Source: Rosa chinensis | Lineage: Eukaryota > Streptophyta > Magnoliopsida > Rosales > Rosaceae | DNA: 64,000 bases | Assembly (NCBI RefSeq): GCF_002994745.2 | Contig: NC_037093.1 | Location: 42,822,384-42,886,383 of the forward strand | Reading direction: 5' to 3' | Shown here: one piece after another, positions 46,020-58,427 of the stretch | Position numbering within the stretch: the first letter of the stretch is position 1 | Layout of the letters: every line of letters starts with the position of its first letter | Made by a program: the position numbers and the translations under genes | The notes under the pieces: model-generated | Database searches by the model: none | What the model saw: the letters and a program-made list of their open reading frames with translations, nothing else | Told to the model about the DNA's origin: nothing

Positions 46020-46789
46020 ATAATGCTGTTCAAATTAGGGGCTTGAGTTGAATAGAATTGGATTCAGACTATTTCAGTACAACTTTTTTGACCCGATTTT
46101 GTTTATGCTTGTGTACTAATCATTGTTCCTCTAGCTAATGGAAGGCGATACCGAGAGATCATTTGTAGTAGCTAATCAAATGGATATATTATTCAAACTA
46201 TTGGCGGCCATACTTTTTAATTTGTTTAATAATTGTGAGGTATATGTCACTATTTGGTCATAACAAGCTGTCTTATAGCTTAGAACATGGACGTTCAATA
46301 TAAACGTACTTAATTAAGGGCCGCTGGGATTGTTTATCAAATTGGTTTTGCTCTTATCCTCTCTTTTTCTTTTTCGCTTGACTTGGACTTGGTCATATTG
46401 ATCATCCAATTTTTCATTTCATTTCCGTTTATGTCCCCGAATTTGACTTGGAATAAGGCACTAATTAAGCACTTGATCGAGGCCTTAGCTACGGTTTGTC
46501 ACAAGGAACCAAACTATATACAATAGAAGTCTTGCGAGCTAACTGAGCCGCTGTTGTTGCCTTTGCTTTTGCAGATACAGCCAACAAGGCATGTCTAATT
46601 CTCCAACAAACAATGTGTCTTACATGATGATTTTATTAGTATAAGAAGATGCATGGAGAAGCAAGTACATATATTTATAGGGTATAGCAAAACTATTGGA
46701 AGAATATATATATGAGGTGGTGCCGTAAAATTAAAGCCTTGATTTATGGGCAAATGGGATTAGAAAACCAAGAGAATCTAAGGAATCAA

Positions 46790-46790
<1 letters not shown>
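46020..46790. other. Upstream region of gene B
   Basis: AT-rich non-coding sequence; no TE or motif recognised beyond the TATA box. Confidence 0.45.

Positions 46791-46791
<1 letters not shown>

Positions 46792-46870
<79 letters not shown>
46792..46870. repeat. (TA)n microsatellite, 79 bp
   Basis: About 39 uninterrupted TA units, the longest simple repeat in the window. Likely length-variable and prone to assembly error. Confidence 0.97.
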
Positions 46871-46874
<4 letters not shown>

Positions 46875-46964
46875 TCCTATATAGAGCGAAATTTCGCTTT
46901 GAAATTAAAATGCGCATTTAGAATTTATAGTCACTTTTCGGTCTCATATTCACATCTCAATCGT

Positions 46965-47176
46965 TCAGTTTTTAGGTACTAATGTATAGATCATTTCTGC
47001 AAATTTTCAATCAAATTGCTGATCGTTAAGGCATTGATAACTGCCTTAAAGCAAGTACGGTTCAGGTTGGACAAATTCAATTCGTCCATTGATTTAAGCG
47101 AGTTAGATACCTTAACGATCTTCATGTTGGCTAAAAATTTGCAGAGATCATCTATACATTAATACTTAAAAACTGA
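46965..47176. repeat. MITE-like inverted repeat beside the (TA)n
   Basis: Left arm 46965-47034 (CAGTTTTTAGGTACTAATGT, TGCAAATTTTCA, GATCGTTAAGG) is mirrored with moderate divergence by 47108-47176 (CCTTAACGATC, AAAAATTTGCAGAGATCATC, CTTAAAAACTG). The TA-rich flank suggests insertion at a TA site, as for Stowaway or Tourist-like elements, but the termini are not clear. Confidence 0.65.
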
Positions 47177-47239
47177 AAAGTTTATATATATTCTTATTAT
47201 TGGGTATAGCCCAAAATTATTACGTTATATTATTCAGAG

Positions 47240-47778
47240 TCGTGGTAAGGTATGGTGGGGTTACGGCGCGTATAATGAAAAGACACGAGTTGAATAGTCT
47301 TGTCTTGTGTTTGTAGGTGAGGTAAAAGATGAATAGAAACAAAGGAGACTAGTGGAAGATGTACCAGGAAGATGAGGATGAATAGGGTTAATTAGGAGCC
47401 ACTAATGACCTATTCTGTGTCGGTTTTAGTAGTAGGGTTTTCATTCTGCATTCATCAACTGCAACTAGTAGTAAAGATCGAAGACAAATAGAAGAAGATA
47501 TACGCAAACTAGTAACGATCAGAACGGCTTCTTGGATCTTCTGTGGTATTTCTTCTATCTTTAATGTACATGTCATTCTGCCTGGGGTAAAGATACCTAG
47601 CTGCTAGCTAATGAAATTAATAGGGTTGGCATGGTTTAATTATTCATTCCCATCACATTAATTAGGTTGGCTGACGTAAATGAAACTAACATACATACGG
47701 ACATACCTAGCTCGATCAATCTCCACCTACCATAACAGTTAAAATTTGCTCAACTTCTCCTACCAGTCCCAGATATTT

Positions 47779-47812
<34 letters not shown>

Positions 47813-50752
47813 GAAAAATATGAATTTGTTGTGTATATCTTTTGAAATCGCAGTTGTTTCATTGAAGAGGATGAATATTACATACGCACATGATCAACTC
47901 AACTTAAAAAAGAAAATTAAATCATTTACCTATAATATTTATACGCATGCATGTACGTGTGACTCATTGAGACACCCACAATGTTAATTCACGTACATGA
48001 TACATCCAAATTGCTCTATCTTAGGTCAGATGCCATTTACTTTTACCTTGACATCGGATTAATTCTTGATCTCATGATCCGTATATTGATCTTAATTAGT
48101 AACAGTAAAGTTGTGATGTCAGCTACGTCACGAAGATAAAGCAGATTGTCTGAGATCTTGAGTTATATGTTTTAGTCTTTGAGTTTTGATATCAACTTAT
48201 TCGGGACCCATTTTGAAATGTAGTTTTTTTTTTTCCAAATTCAAAATTTTTTTGTAATTTTAAAATATTTTCTAAAAATGTCTCAATATCACTTGTTAAA
48301 ATTAAAAATATATTTTTATGCAGAAGCATAAGTGTTTCTCAAAATCACTTTTAAGTGTTCTTAAAACTCAATCAAGACACATTCTATTAATTAAATTTCT
48401 TTATCAATTCAAAAGTGCTTTTGGAAGGCTAAAAGCAATGTGATCAAAACAGGTTTATTTCACAAAAAAACTAGTGCTATCATCAAAATGAATAAATGAG
48501 ATTGCTAAGCTAGATTAGTGACTTTTCTTTTCTAACGTGATTATTAGGATAAGTCGTTATATATAATTTTGTGTGTGTTGAGTATAATCGAATGCGTTGT
48601 GCTCTAACACACCTACTATTTGCGATCACCTTTTATTTTCTATATTTAGCTAAAAGTCACGTGGGGATTACTTGTTGATCGATTTAATGCATGTTTTGAA
48701 CTCATTAACAAAGTAGACTTTGGTTTTAGGATTTAAAGTCTATAGTACTCTTTTAGGCCTATCACGGAATACAATTAGAAAAGATAAACTTAATCCATAG
48801 CCACGTCGACTGGCCAGATGGTTTGAGACTTGGATGCTTAATCATAGAAACTGAAGAATAAGCTATCTTTAAGTACGTAGAAATTGACAGGGAAGTTTGT
48901 TGGATGGTAGCTACAATTATAGGCTTATAAGTCCGCCACTTACAGGATAAGTCCTCTTCAATTAGCTAGGATTTAGATGCAACCTCTTTCATTGTTTAAG
49001 TCCACTTACAACAGAAAGAGGTCCTCACAAGCAATGTATAGTGTACGTGCTAGCTAGCTAGAGAAAGATCATTCACACGTGTAGTTGAAATTAATTATCT
49101 TTTTCTCCTTCTATTTGTCACTATCGATCATAATTTTAATTTCTCAACATCGCTATTTAATGAGAACTTTCAAATAAAGACTTGATAATGACTAAAATAA
49201 CTTTTGGATTACCAACTAAAATTCTTAACATATCATCCAATCATTTATAATTGTTATTCTAACCTCATTAAATAGACTCTCTTCGTAACATATCCTACGT
49301 AGTTTATAATTCACTATGCATACGCCTTGTTTGACATTCCTTTCTCATCAATTTCATATGAAACCCAAGGACATAAAAAATGGTTGAACTATTAATTGTA
49401 AACATTAACAAATTTACAACAACAGTAATCTTGGACGATATCCAATTCCAACAAATGGTTTGAAATTGAAATTACAGTCAGACAGCTTTTTTTTTGTTGA
49501 TGAACTCAGTCAAACAGCTGAATTCAATAGAGTAAGCTCAAACTGGATGCTTAGTTATCTGATTTGTTTACGTGCATGTTTCAGCTCCAATTTGGTAAAG
49601 AAGTTCTAAGTTGCCGGCTAACAATTTCTGCCCAATCATACGACATCGACGGATATAGCACTAACGTGTATAAATGAATCACTAATTGTTTATTTAATTC
49701 GTGAATACTAATTAATCAATTGTAGTGCAAGTGGCCATCAGTGACAACGAATTGCATTCACGGGGTTTAATTTAGGGTCTGGCTAGGAAATATTAGGAGG
49801 CTGACCAAGCGCGATATGAGTCCTTGCCAAAAACAAAATTCGATATGTGAGTCATCTGTGAGACCAGTAAAAATAGTATAGGATTTGTGTTGGCTCTAAT
49901 TCTTCGGTGTTAATTTTGAACAACGAAGTAAACATACACAAAAAAAATCTCAAGGGCGACATCATGAGATAAGACTAAGACTCGTAGAATATGATCGAAT
50001 AACAAAATGGTTGAAGAAATTTAATATTGGAATGAATGATGATGCTATGAAGCTGGCGGCTGTTTTTTAATCAGCAGCAGAAAAGACCTCGTGATCGATC
50101 ATGAGTAGTCGAAAGTCTTCATCTCAAAAGTCTTAAGACATGTGAAGAAAGGTTACGACAACTTTAGATCTAAACTTAATTTTTGGTTCTTCTTAGTGGT
50201 TCTGTGTTCAATATTTTATTGTAGCACATTATGTTCAAGACATGCAATGAATAGACTAAATTAAATCAAACATTTAGGTGATGTTACAATGGATGGGAAA
50301 TTAGTCTTCTACATATACAATCAAATCATTCAATTTCATGGATATACGCTTTTGGTGTATATATTTTGGAATAAAAAAAGATACTTTACATATTGTACGT
50401 ATAGGTATGCAAGTGTATATTGGAATGCGATTGGTACGGCTTTTGATGGCAGTGTTCATGCGGGTCAACGAGAGAATTAAGTTTCTGATATTGGAGAAAT
50501 CAGCAATGATCGATCGTTAGTTGCTGATCCTGAAAAAGGTTACTAGCGTTTTGGTTGCCTTAGTTAGCTAGTGGGGAAAATGATAGCTTTTGGTTGGGTT
50601 GAGCAGTTAGGTCTCCAATTACTTTGGGTCTAGATCAGAAACTTTGGTGAACTTTGTTTCAAAATTTGGGACTCTGAGTATGTGTTGAATCGATTTCAAC
50701 CTATGTTTAGCTAGTTTAGACCACTGGAGAAATCACAATCAGGTCGTGCTTG
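47240..50752. other. Long intergenic region, no gene recognised
   Basis: About 3.5 kb of AT-rich DNA with a (TC)n tract at about 47780-47810. Open frames such as 47388-47576 (minus) and 50289-50520 (plus) are short, without motifs or support. No LTR, TIR or tRNA gene was found by eye. Confidence 0.5.
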
Positions 50753-50952
50753 TCCATAAGCAAGGTTCGAAAAAACGCTAGGCACTACTCAGGCGGTGGT
50801 CTGGGGACTAGGCGGTTTTTATTTTTAAATTTTAAATTTGATTAAATTGTTTTTATAATAAATACAAATGAATAAAATAGTTCACTTACTCTTAATAATT
50901 TAATTACATCATTATTTAATCACACTCTAACTACTAAAATTACTATTAATTA

Positions 50953-51160
50953 ACCACTAGGGATAGTGGGGTGGTAGAAGGTCCCAGTCTGGAACCTCCA
51001 GGTCTGGCTTTCGAATCCCCATGAGGCATTGGTGGCCAACTAATGGGTGCTTATTGCCCCGTGGCGTTCGGAAGGGATTAGTTCGACTCTACTGGGATAC
51101 CCTCAAAAGGGGTGTATGTTGCTAACTTTTTAACGCTAACCTCCCCCAATCAAAAAAAAA
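50953..51160 (+). mobile_element. SINE nested in the hAT
   Basis: About 208 bp, bounded by a 16-bp direct repeat AAATTACTATTAATTA (50937-50952 and 51161-51176). A 5' part like RNA polymerase III promoter boxes is visible: GGGGTGGTAGAAGG (A-box-like) and GGTCTGGCTTTCGAATCCC (B-box-like). It ends in a short A-run. tRNA-derived SINE; mobilised in trans by a LINE. Confidence 0.85.
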
Positions 51161-51641
51161 AAATTACTATTAATTATTATAATAGTGCACTTACTTGTAA
51201 TAGTTGTTAGAATGCTTCACAGTTATCTATAACTATTACAAATCTTATCAAAAAAAAAAAAAAAATGGTAAGTGGGCTCCTGCCTACAATATCTCTCTCT
51301 CTAAAGACTAATCATGTCTCTTTTCAAAAAAAAAAAGACTAATCAAGTCTTCATCTTCTAATGGTTCACGTGCTCTTGGAAGTTGGGACTACCAATCACT
51401 CTCTCTCTGAGACGGTGAGAGTACTAATCTCTAAACAAACACCAAAGAAGATGAAGAAAACTCTCACTTTCTGATACCGCTCTCTTCAATCTGACAATAG
51501 TTTGCTGCCCCCAAACTAATCCAGTCTCAACGACAAGCTGAAATCTTTGAAGTCGGAGGTCGGAATAGTCTTGAGCAGGTGTCTTCCATTTCCAATCTCT
51601 CTCTCTTCCTCTCTCACAGACGGTGAGAGTATTTGTACTTC

Positions 51642-51646
<5 letters not shown>

Positions 51647-51694
<48 letters not shown>
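51647..51694. repeat. (TC)n microsatellite
   Basis: 48 bp of TC units inside the hAT element. Confidence 0.95.
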
Positions 51695-51696
<2 letters not shown>

Positions 51697-51947
51697 ACGA
51701 TGAAAGTATTCGTCTTCTGGGTTTTTCAATTTTTGACAAGTTTTGGCCGTATTGCGAAACCAAAAAAAAAATGAAAAACCCCCCAGCGCTTACCGCCCAG
51801 CAGCTTTGACCGCCCGCGTAGGCCGCCGGAGCGCCTGCCTAAAACCAGAACGCCCAGAGCCACCGATTTGGCATTAGTCGAGGCGAAGAGGCACCGCCTA
51901 AGGCCTAGGCAGCCTGGGCAGCCGAGTTTTAGAACAATGTTCATAAC

Positions 51948-52417
51948 CATTAAAAGGCACCTCTACAGGTGGAAGGTTTTCTTCTATCCTATAACTAGGA
52001 ATGATATAGTCCTCTGCACCTTTACATGTGGTGTTTTATTAAAATGAAAAACCTAAAACATTACCCTGCATAAGTACTGATTGGCTGAACGAACTGTCAT
52101 GTGGCACGCCTGACCTTATATAAGAATCTCTCTAGACACAATTAGACCGTGCTTGTTCATAAACATTTAAAAGGCGTGGAAGGTTTGCTTCTCTCCTAAT
52201 TGAATTATCTTTTTAACTAGGAAGAATAGTCCTTCATATCACTATATGTGGTGTTATGTTTATTTTTATTTAATTTTTGCACCAGCACTGTACCTTCATG
52301 ATTTAATATCTTTTACTAATAAATATTATTGTTTACTCCCTATATATTTAGATCAGCGGAGCCTTTTTTTTTTTTTTTTTTTTTAATGCTGACATACATA
52401 TATTAAAGTACATGGCT
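51948..52417. other. Imperfect tandem duplication flanking the hAT; T-run
   Basis: The sequence from 51940 (ATTAAAAGGCAC...GGAAGGTTTTCTTCT...TACATGTGGTGTT) is repeated imperfectly from about 52163 (TTTAAAAGGCGTGGAAGGTT...TATGTGGTGTT). The second copy also contains the sequence that precedes the hAT. A 20-bp T-run lies at about 52365-52384. Confidence 0.6.
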
Positions 52418-52815
52418 ATGCATATTAGATTTTTTTTTTTTTTTTTTGTTGAGAGAAACTGTCAACTCAAATAAATCAGGAGGTAAACTCCTTAGAAAGT
52501 ACATCAACAATACAAGTTGGAGGCTCTAGGCCCTAGGCCCCAGAATAAAGAACTAGAAGAAGAACAAGCAAAATGAGCTAAAGTATGAGCCACAACATTG
52601 GCTTAACGATAAATATGAGTAAAGTAAGAACCCGACATCTATTGAAGATAAAAGGTAATGTCATCATACACACGACCAATGAAGGAAGTATAGGGAATGA
52701 CTCTCTGCTTTGTTGCATGAAAAAGAGTAAGAGAATCAGTCTCAAAAGTAACCGGAGAGAGACCTCACTGAATAGCAAGTGAGACTGCCTCCCTCCCAGC
52801 TAATGCCTCAACCTG

Positions 52816-53434
52816 TTATGGAGAAGAGACATGAGATACTGGAGCATAATAACCTCCCAAACATTTCACCATATCATCACGGATAATGACTCCAATCCCC
52901 CCAGTACCAGTATCTTTATGAAATGCACCATCAACATTAATCTTCACCCACCCTGTACTCGGAGGTTTCCAAGGGACTACACGCTTACTCCCTCCACCCT
53001 GGCTCTTGCCCTGATACCTTTGATATTCCTGGAGACGAGCCGACAATAGCAGCACAACCTGGTTCACCTCCATACTCTTGTTATCCCACACTCTATTATT
53101 TCTCTCCCTCCAAACACCCCACAAATTATAAACAAAAGTTGCCCATAACTTGGAAGGCAATTGAGAAGCACAAACCAAATCCACTCCAAAAACTGCACCA
53201 TCCTGGCAACAGAAGAGTAAGCCAACCGTACCACCCCAGGCACGACATTCAACACTCCCCTGACATACGGACAAAGCCTACATATATGTTCAATTGTCTC
53301 TTCCCCCACTCCACATAGAACACAAGGTCTTACCTCCAGAAGAACCTGTTTCTCAATCAATCTATCCATAGTAGGTAAACAATTGTTCAACACCTTCCAT
53401 AGAAATTTTTTTGCCGTACCTGGTACATTGGTAG
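52816..53434 (-). pseudogene. LINE ORF2, zf-RVT and RNase H part
   Basis: Continues the ORF2 reading beyond the solo LTR: NVPGTAKKFLWKVLNNCLPT, then the zinc-finger block CVLCGVGEETIEHICRLCPY, then an RNase H start WVKINVDGAFHKDTGTGGIG. Degraded RNase H continues to about 52560. Frames shift at least once, near 53270. Confidence 0.85.
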
Positions 53435-56218
53435 TGTAGACCCCCGTACTTTTTATTGTTTATTTTAATTTGTCGTACAACGTATGAAACTACGTATTTG
53501 TATGGTACACAAGTATTCGCGCTTAGGTTAAGACTTTGAGGCCATTTTAAGAGATTAAGAAATTAGAGAAAATCCAATTTGGGTCTAGGAAACTATTTTT
53601 AAAGTATCGAGGCTTAGGACAAGCCCGGAAAATTTTCCCGAAATGATTCGGTGAAGTATCAGAGAAATAAGGATGTTTGAAGAGGTAATTTTCGGAGTGG
53701 GCTTAAGGAAAATTAAGAGTAAAATGAAATAGGAGTACCCTAAGCCCATTGGCCCCAAAGGAGGGGCAGATTCGACTTTTCACAATTAAATTTGGGAGAG
53801 GTATAAAAGCAAAACACTCTCTCCAAACCCTAGCATCTTCCTCATTTTCTCCCTTTCCTCTCTCTCTCTACCCGAGAGCTTCTCTCTCCTCATCCTCGCC
53901 GGAAATCGCCGCCGCTGGTCACCACCGGCGCCGGAACCCAGATTTCAACCAAAATTTCCAGATTTTCTTCTCTTCATCCCCTCTTTCCATTTCTCCAACC
54001 AAAATCAAGAAATTTGGCCATTTAATCCTCCAAAAACCCTAGAACTTGAAGCTAATTTGGGGGGGGTTTTTGTGATTTCTTCTTTCCAAGCTTAAATCAA
54101 GGTAATATCCCTCCTAATCTAGCCTCTATTCATCTGATCTACGCCTATTTCTTCCTAAATCCGAGTTTTTGATTTGGATTTGTGATTTTGTTTGCATGAA
54201 CCCGATTTCTCCTTAAACCATGAAGCTAGGCTATGGGTTTGGCAAGGATTTTTGGTAAGGATCTATCCATGCAACCTTGTTTTCGAGTTTTTTTGGTTGA
54301 GATGTTGATGTTGGATGGATTTGTAGGTGAAGAAGGCCAAGGAGAAGGAATAGGCCGTGATTTTTGAAGAAGAAAGGGTAAGGAATGGGTTTTGGACAAA
54401 CCCTAGAATTTTTGGAATTTATTTGGTTGATTTTGATTATGTTGAGTTATTGTTGTTGTTGGAAAAATTGTGAAAAATAGAGATTTGAGGATGGTTTAAT
54501 TAGTAGGATTTTATTAGCCTAATTTTTCAAAGTGTTGGAATTTTGGTGTTGAAGATTTGGTGATTGTTGTTGTGTAGTTTTGGCCAAAAGAAAAAGAAAA
54601 GGAAGAAGAAAAGAAATGGATTTGTTTTTGGAAGAAAAGGAAAATAAAGAAAATGGTAAAAGTTGGATTAAATGAGTTTTTACTGTGGTAAAGTGGTAAA
54701 AAGTGAAGAAGGTGAAAGTAAAGGTAAATTCGGTAAAAAAAAGAGGTAAAAGGTAAAAGTGAAAGTGTGGAGGTAAAAGTCATGGTAAAAGTGAAAATGT
54801 GGAAAAGGAGAAGAAAATGGGTAAAAGTAAAAGTAAAACTTTATTTATAATTATTTACTTATTTATTTTTAATAAATAATAAATAATGGTAAATAAAGGA
54901 ATACTTGGTCAAAAGTTAAGGTCAAAATTCAAAAGTCAACTCTGAGAGTTGACCAGGGTTGACCGACCTCGTAAAACGTGAGGATCGACTCGACTTTGGT
55001 CGCTCGGATTGGCGAAAGTTTAGCAGAGCGATAAGGACGTTTTCCTTTTTAAGAAAGAAGTTAGTTTCCCAAATTGGTAAAGATTGAAAGAAATAATTAA
55101 TGGCCTCATTGAAATAAAAAGGATTTAGTATGCACGATTACTTAAAGTTGATCATAATGTTTACCTGGATAATTACTTACAAACTAAGTAATGGTTCAGG
55201 AAACACGATCGTTAAGAAAGCTTAAGCGGAAAGCATTAGAGTGTGGAGTACGCCAGCATTTTCCAGGTAGAGTGAGCTGTCCCTTCCTTGTTAAAGGCTT
55301 TTCGATATATGTGGAATGCTCTAGTATAATATTATGTTGTCTGCAACTATGTTTTTGGTTGTTCATTAGTCGATGCCTCGTGATACCTATTGATGATTGT
55401 TGATTGCGAAAACTGAGGCTAGACTTGCATGTTGAGATACTGTACCCTATAGAGTAGTTGGCCGGTTCTCGAAGGATGACGAACCAGGTCGGTCACCGAT
55501 TTATTTTAGTTTAGCCGGCAGGTAAGTATCTCGGAGCTCCAAGTTGTGTGAAGCATGCTGCATATGATTTCCTGAAACGAAACAACTATGATTGTTTTTG
55601 CTTGCATTTGTTTACTTGATTTTACAAATGCGCGCAACCTATATTTTAGTAGCTATGTTTTACTTATAGTTTTCAAACCTAACTAAGGTTGGGTCGGCCC
55701 CTATTGGGCTAGCGAGGACGAAATGCTCACCCCTACATTTCAGGTTACAACGAGGTCATTCCAGACGATTTGGATTAGAAGTGGGTCGTTGGCCGAGTTC
55801 GTGTGTTGCTGTTCCTGTTGCTTGAAGTTCTTCCCTTTTGGTATTCCATCGATTTACTCGTTTTTCATTCTATGTTGAACTCTGTGAGGTTCGCCTACCT
55901 GGGAGCGCGCCTCACCCCTTTGTTTTATTGTTGTTGTTGAACTTTCCTTTCATTTCGGTTATGATGGAAGCCTTAAGGCGCCACAATGCACTTGCCCACT
56001 TTATTTTTAAGCATTTCCAGACTTGTTATTTTGACTGTTGGGTTGTTGATTTAAAATCCTTTCTTAAAAGTTTTTCTTGGTCTCCTATTTTCTAAAAATT
56101 GTATTTTCAAAAAGGCATTGTAGTATTAAGTTGGTAGGTCTACGGTATGTCTACGACGTATCGAGCTCCTATTGGCTTAATATTATGGCGCTGTGGTATA
56201 CCCATTCGGGTCACCACA
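53435..56218 (+). mobile_element. Gypsy-type solo LTR (2.8 kb) inside the LINE
   Basis: Starts TGTAGACCCCCG and ends GGGTCACCACA, with the exact 5-bp duplication GGTAG at 53430-53434 and 56219-56223. It contains no gag or pol. A TATA box and downstream leader are visible near 53802. LTR length and style fit a chromovirus (Tekay/Del-like) Gypsy, but lineage is inferred from length alone. Excision of internal DNA by LTR-LTR recombination is the usual origin. Confidence 0.88.
53801..53809 (+). promoter_or_regulatory. TATA box of the solo LTR
   Basis: GTATAAAAG followed about 30 bp later by ACTCTCTCCAAACCCTAGC, which looks like a transcription start and leader (U3-R border). Confidence 0.55.
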
Positions 56219-56223
56219 GGTAG

Positions 56224-57597
56224 ACCATAGCTTTTTCCATAAATCTTGCGTCTGCAAAGGCACCTCTTGTACTATTTCCTCCTCCATTAAGAGCTTGTAC
56301 GCACTCTTAACTGAAAACAACCTTTTGGAATCAAAGTGCCACAACACCCAACGATCATGAACCCTTCTATTACTCAAAGGAATAGACAAAATAAAAGGGA
56401 TATCATCAACATGACAAACCTGTTGTACCAATGGTTCATTCCAGCAACTCTCATCATTCAAAAGGTGACTGACCTTCCAAAGAGGATCTCTACCTCCGTG
56501 AACTGGTAATAAGCGAAAAGGTGTCGCTGTAGGTAGCCATGGGTCAGAAAGCAAGATATCGTTCCCATCTCCTACTTGCCAACGTGCCCCTTTGACAAGA
56601 ACACTTCTAGCTTCATAAATACTCTGCCAAGAAAATGAAGGTGAATGATGAGGTGCAGCCTCCCAAAAGAAGAATCTTGAAAGTATCTGGCCTTAGAGAT
56701 TTTGGCAATCAATGAATTCGGATGTTGAACAATTCTCCAGCCCTGTTTTGCTAACATAGCCTTATTAAAAGCATATAAATCCTAGAAGCCCAATCCTCCT
56801 TCTTTCCTTGGCCGGCAAAGAAATTGCCAAGACTTCCAATGAATTGTCCTTTGTTCATTAGAGCCTCCCCACCAAAATCTAGCACATCTATATTGAAGAT
56901 CAACACAAAAAATTTTTGTTAATTGAAAGCAGCTCATAGCATATGTAGGTAAAGATTGAGCTACCACCTTGATTAGAATATCTTTGAAAGCACCACTAAG
57001 AAGCCGACCCTGCCAAGTTTGAAGTTTCTTATCCAATCTCTCCTGAATATATTGAAAAGTACTAGTTTTATTCCTTCCAACATATGTAGGCAAACCAAGA
57101 TACTTCTCATGGGATTCCACTACATTAACTCCCAAAAAGGTAGCAAGCAAATTCTGATTAGCACGATCCACATTTTTACTAAACGTAACAGAACTCTTAT
57201 GGAAGTTAACTTGCTGCCCAGATGCTTTTCCATACACCTTCAATACATTACTAATTTCTTGACAAGCCTGTAAATTAGCAGTAGCATGCAACATACTATC
57301 ATCTGCAAAAAGAAGATGATTGACCATTGGAGCGCCGTCACAAATAGATATACCTGACAACACACCTAGATCAGCCTTTGTCTTTAATAAAGCAGAGAAA
57401 CCTTCTGCTCCGAGAAGAAACAAATATGGTGATAAAGGATCTCCTTGTCTCAACCCTGTAGAAGGTACCACATAGCCCCTGGGCTTTCCCCATACCAAAA
57501 AGGAATATCTGACAGAAGAAACACGCTGCATAATCATCTATACCCGACTGTGAGCAAACCCCATACGTTCCATGACTTTCTGTAAAAAACCCACCCC
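56224..57597 (-). pseudogene. LINE ORF2, RT and following part
   Basis: Minus strand from the truncated 5' end at 57597, with an in-frame stop near 57538. RT motifs include GLRQGDPLSPYLFLLGAEG and the catalytic FADD in HLLFADDSMLHATA. Later blocks are KYLGLPTYVGRNK, FWWGGSNEQRTIHW and KEGGLGF, followed by a stop, then NKAMLAKQGWR. After a frameshift DPWLPTATPFR and LFSVKSAYKLL follow, up to DLWKKLWST at the solo LTR. The N-terminal endonuclease is missing. Confidence 0.85.
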
Positions 57598-57684
57598 ATG
57601 CATATTAGATAATTTATCTTGAGAGTAAATTAAAATTAAAAGCTAGAAAACATAAGAAAAAGAGGTAGTATAGCAGTAGATATA

Positions 57685-57952
57685 TCTCTACTACTATAAA
57701 GGGAAGCCTAACTTTAGTGTCATAGCCTCATAGGCTCAACCAAAATTTTGAAACACCTAAAATACCCTTTATTTAATAAATTATCATATCAGTATTTTTT
57801 TTATTTTTAAAGGTTAAAAAATGTATAACATATTTTTATTTTTAAATTGTTAGATAAACATAAATGAAAACATACAAAATTAAATGAACAATCACAGTAT
57901 CACACGTTGCTCTCTTCAATTATCAGTGTAAACACGCGAGTTAAAAGGCTAG
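57685..57952 (+). mobile_element. Short Helitron-like element
   Basis: Starts TCTCTACTACTATAAAGGG after an A and ends GGCTAG before a T, matching the usual plant Helitron 5' TC and 3' CTRR ends and A-T insertion. The 3' hairpin is weak or decayed (CACGCGAG region). 268 bp, no coding capacity. Confidence 0.5.
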
Positions 57953-58212
57953 TTTTCTAAAAGAAAGAAAGTGATCATTTTCTTCATAATTAATTTTTTG
58001 TCGATGTTATTTTGTCATTTACCGTAATGTCCTTCAAATATCAATTCTAATACGAAGATTTGATATAGTTTGGGAATTGATTTCTTAACTAGTATATTTG
58101 TAGCGACCAAAATTTTAATATTCATCTAAAGTTGACTCTCTGGTTTTTTTTTTTCCTTATAATGAAGAAGGTCAATATTTATTCTTAACAAGTGTCATTA
58201 GAATTAATGACT

Positions 58213-58427
58213 TGTTCAAGTAAACCCTAATTTGTGTTTCGCCCAAACTCTAGATTACTTGCTCTAGTGGTAATATGGTTAAATTAGAAGGATCTAGATT
58301 CCTATTCAATGTACGATTACTTTCCTTGTATGATTGAGATTCTATGCATTGTAATCCTCTATATAAAGAGGTCCCTATTATCAATGAGAATACACAGCAA
58401 ATTCCTCTCAAATTCAGTTTCTCTACA
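58213..58427 (+). repeat. Copia C 5' LTR
   Basis: 215 bp, TGTTCAAGTAAACCC...TTCTCTACA. TATATAAAGAGG core promoter at about 58361-58372. The 3' copy (63957-64000) differs at only a few of the 44 visible bases. Confidence 0.9.

Larger units (their letters stand above)
50761..51939. mobile_element. Non-autonomous hAT element
   Basis: Ends CAAGGTTCGAAAAAACGC on the left and CATTGTTCTAAAACTCGG on the complemented right, with subterminal GCCTAGGCGG/AGGCGGTG repeats of the kind common in plant hAT elements. Flanking 8-mers TCCATAAG and TTCATAAC are an imperfect duplication. A related unoccupied sequence, CGTGCTTGTTCATAAACATT, exists at about 52146. 1179 bp including a nested SINE and a (TC)n tract. 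No transposase. Confidence 0.8.
52431..57597 (-). mobile_element. LINE, 5'-truncated, split by a solo LTR
   Basis: Minus-strand non-LTR retrotransposon. Exact 13-bp duplication ATGCATATTAGAT at 52418-52430 and 57598-57610. The poly(A) tail appears as a T-run starting at 52431. Excluding the solo LTR (53435-56218) about 2.4 kb remain: the second half of RT, the region after it, a zf-RVT zinc finger and an RNase H domain. Several stops and frameshifts; inactive. Confidence 0.92.

Noticed and set aside
51424..51774. Open frames of 75-101 codons on both strands
   Set aside because: They translate the (TC)n tract inside the hAT element.
53749..54042. 97-codon open frame in the solo LTR
   Set aside because: It overlaps the TATA box and leader of the LTR and has only CT-rich, low-complexity translation.
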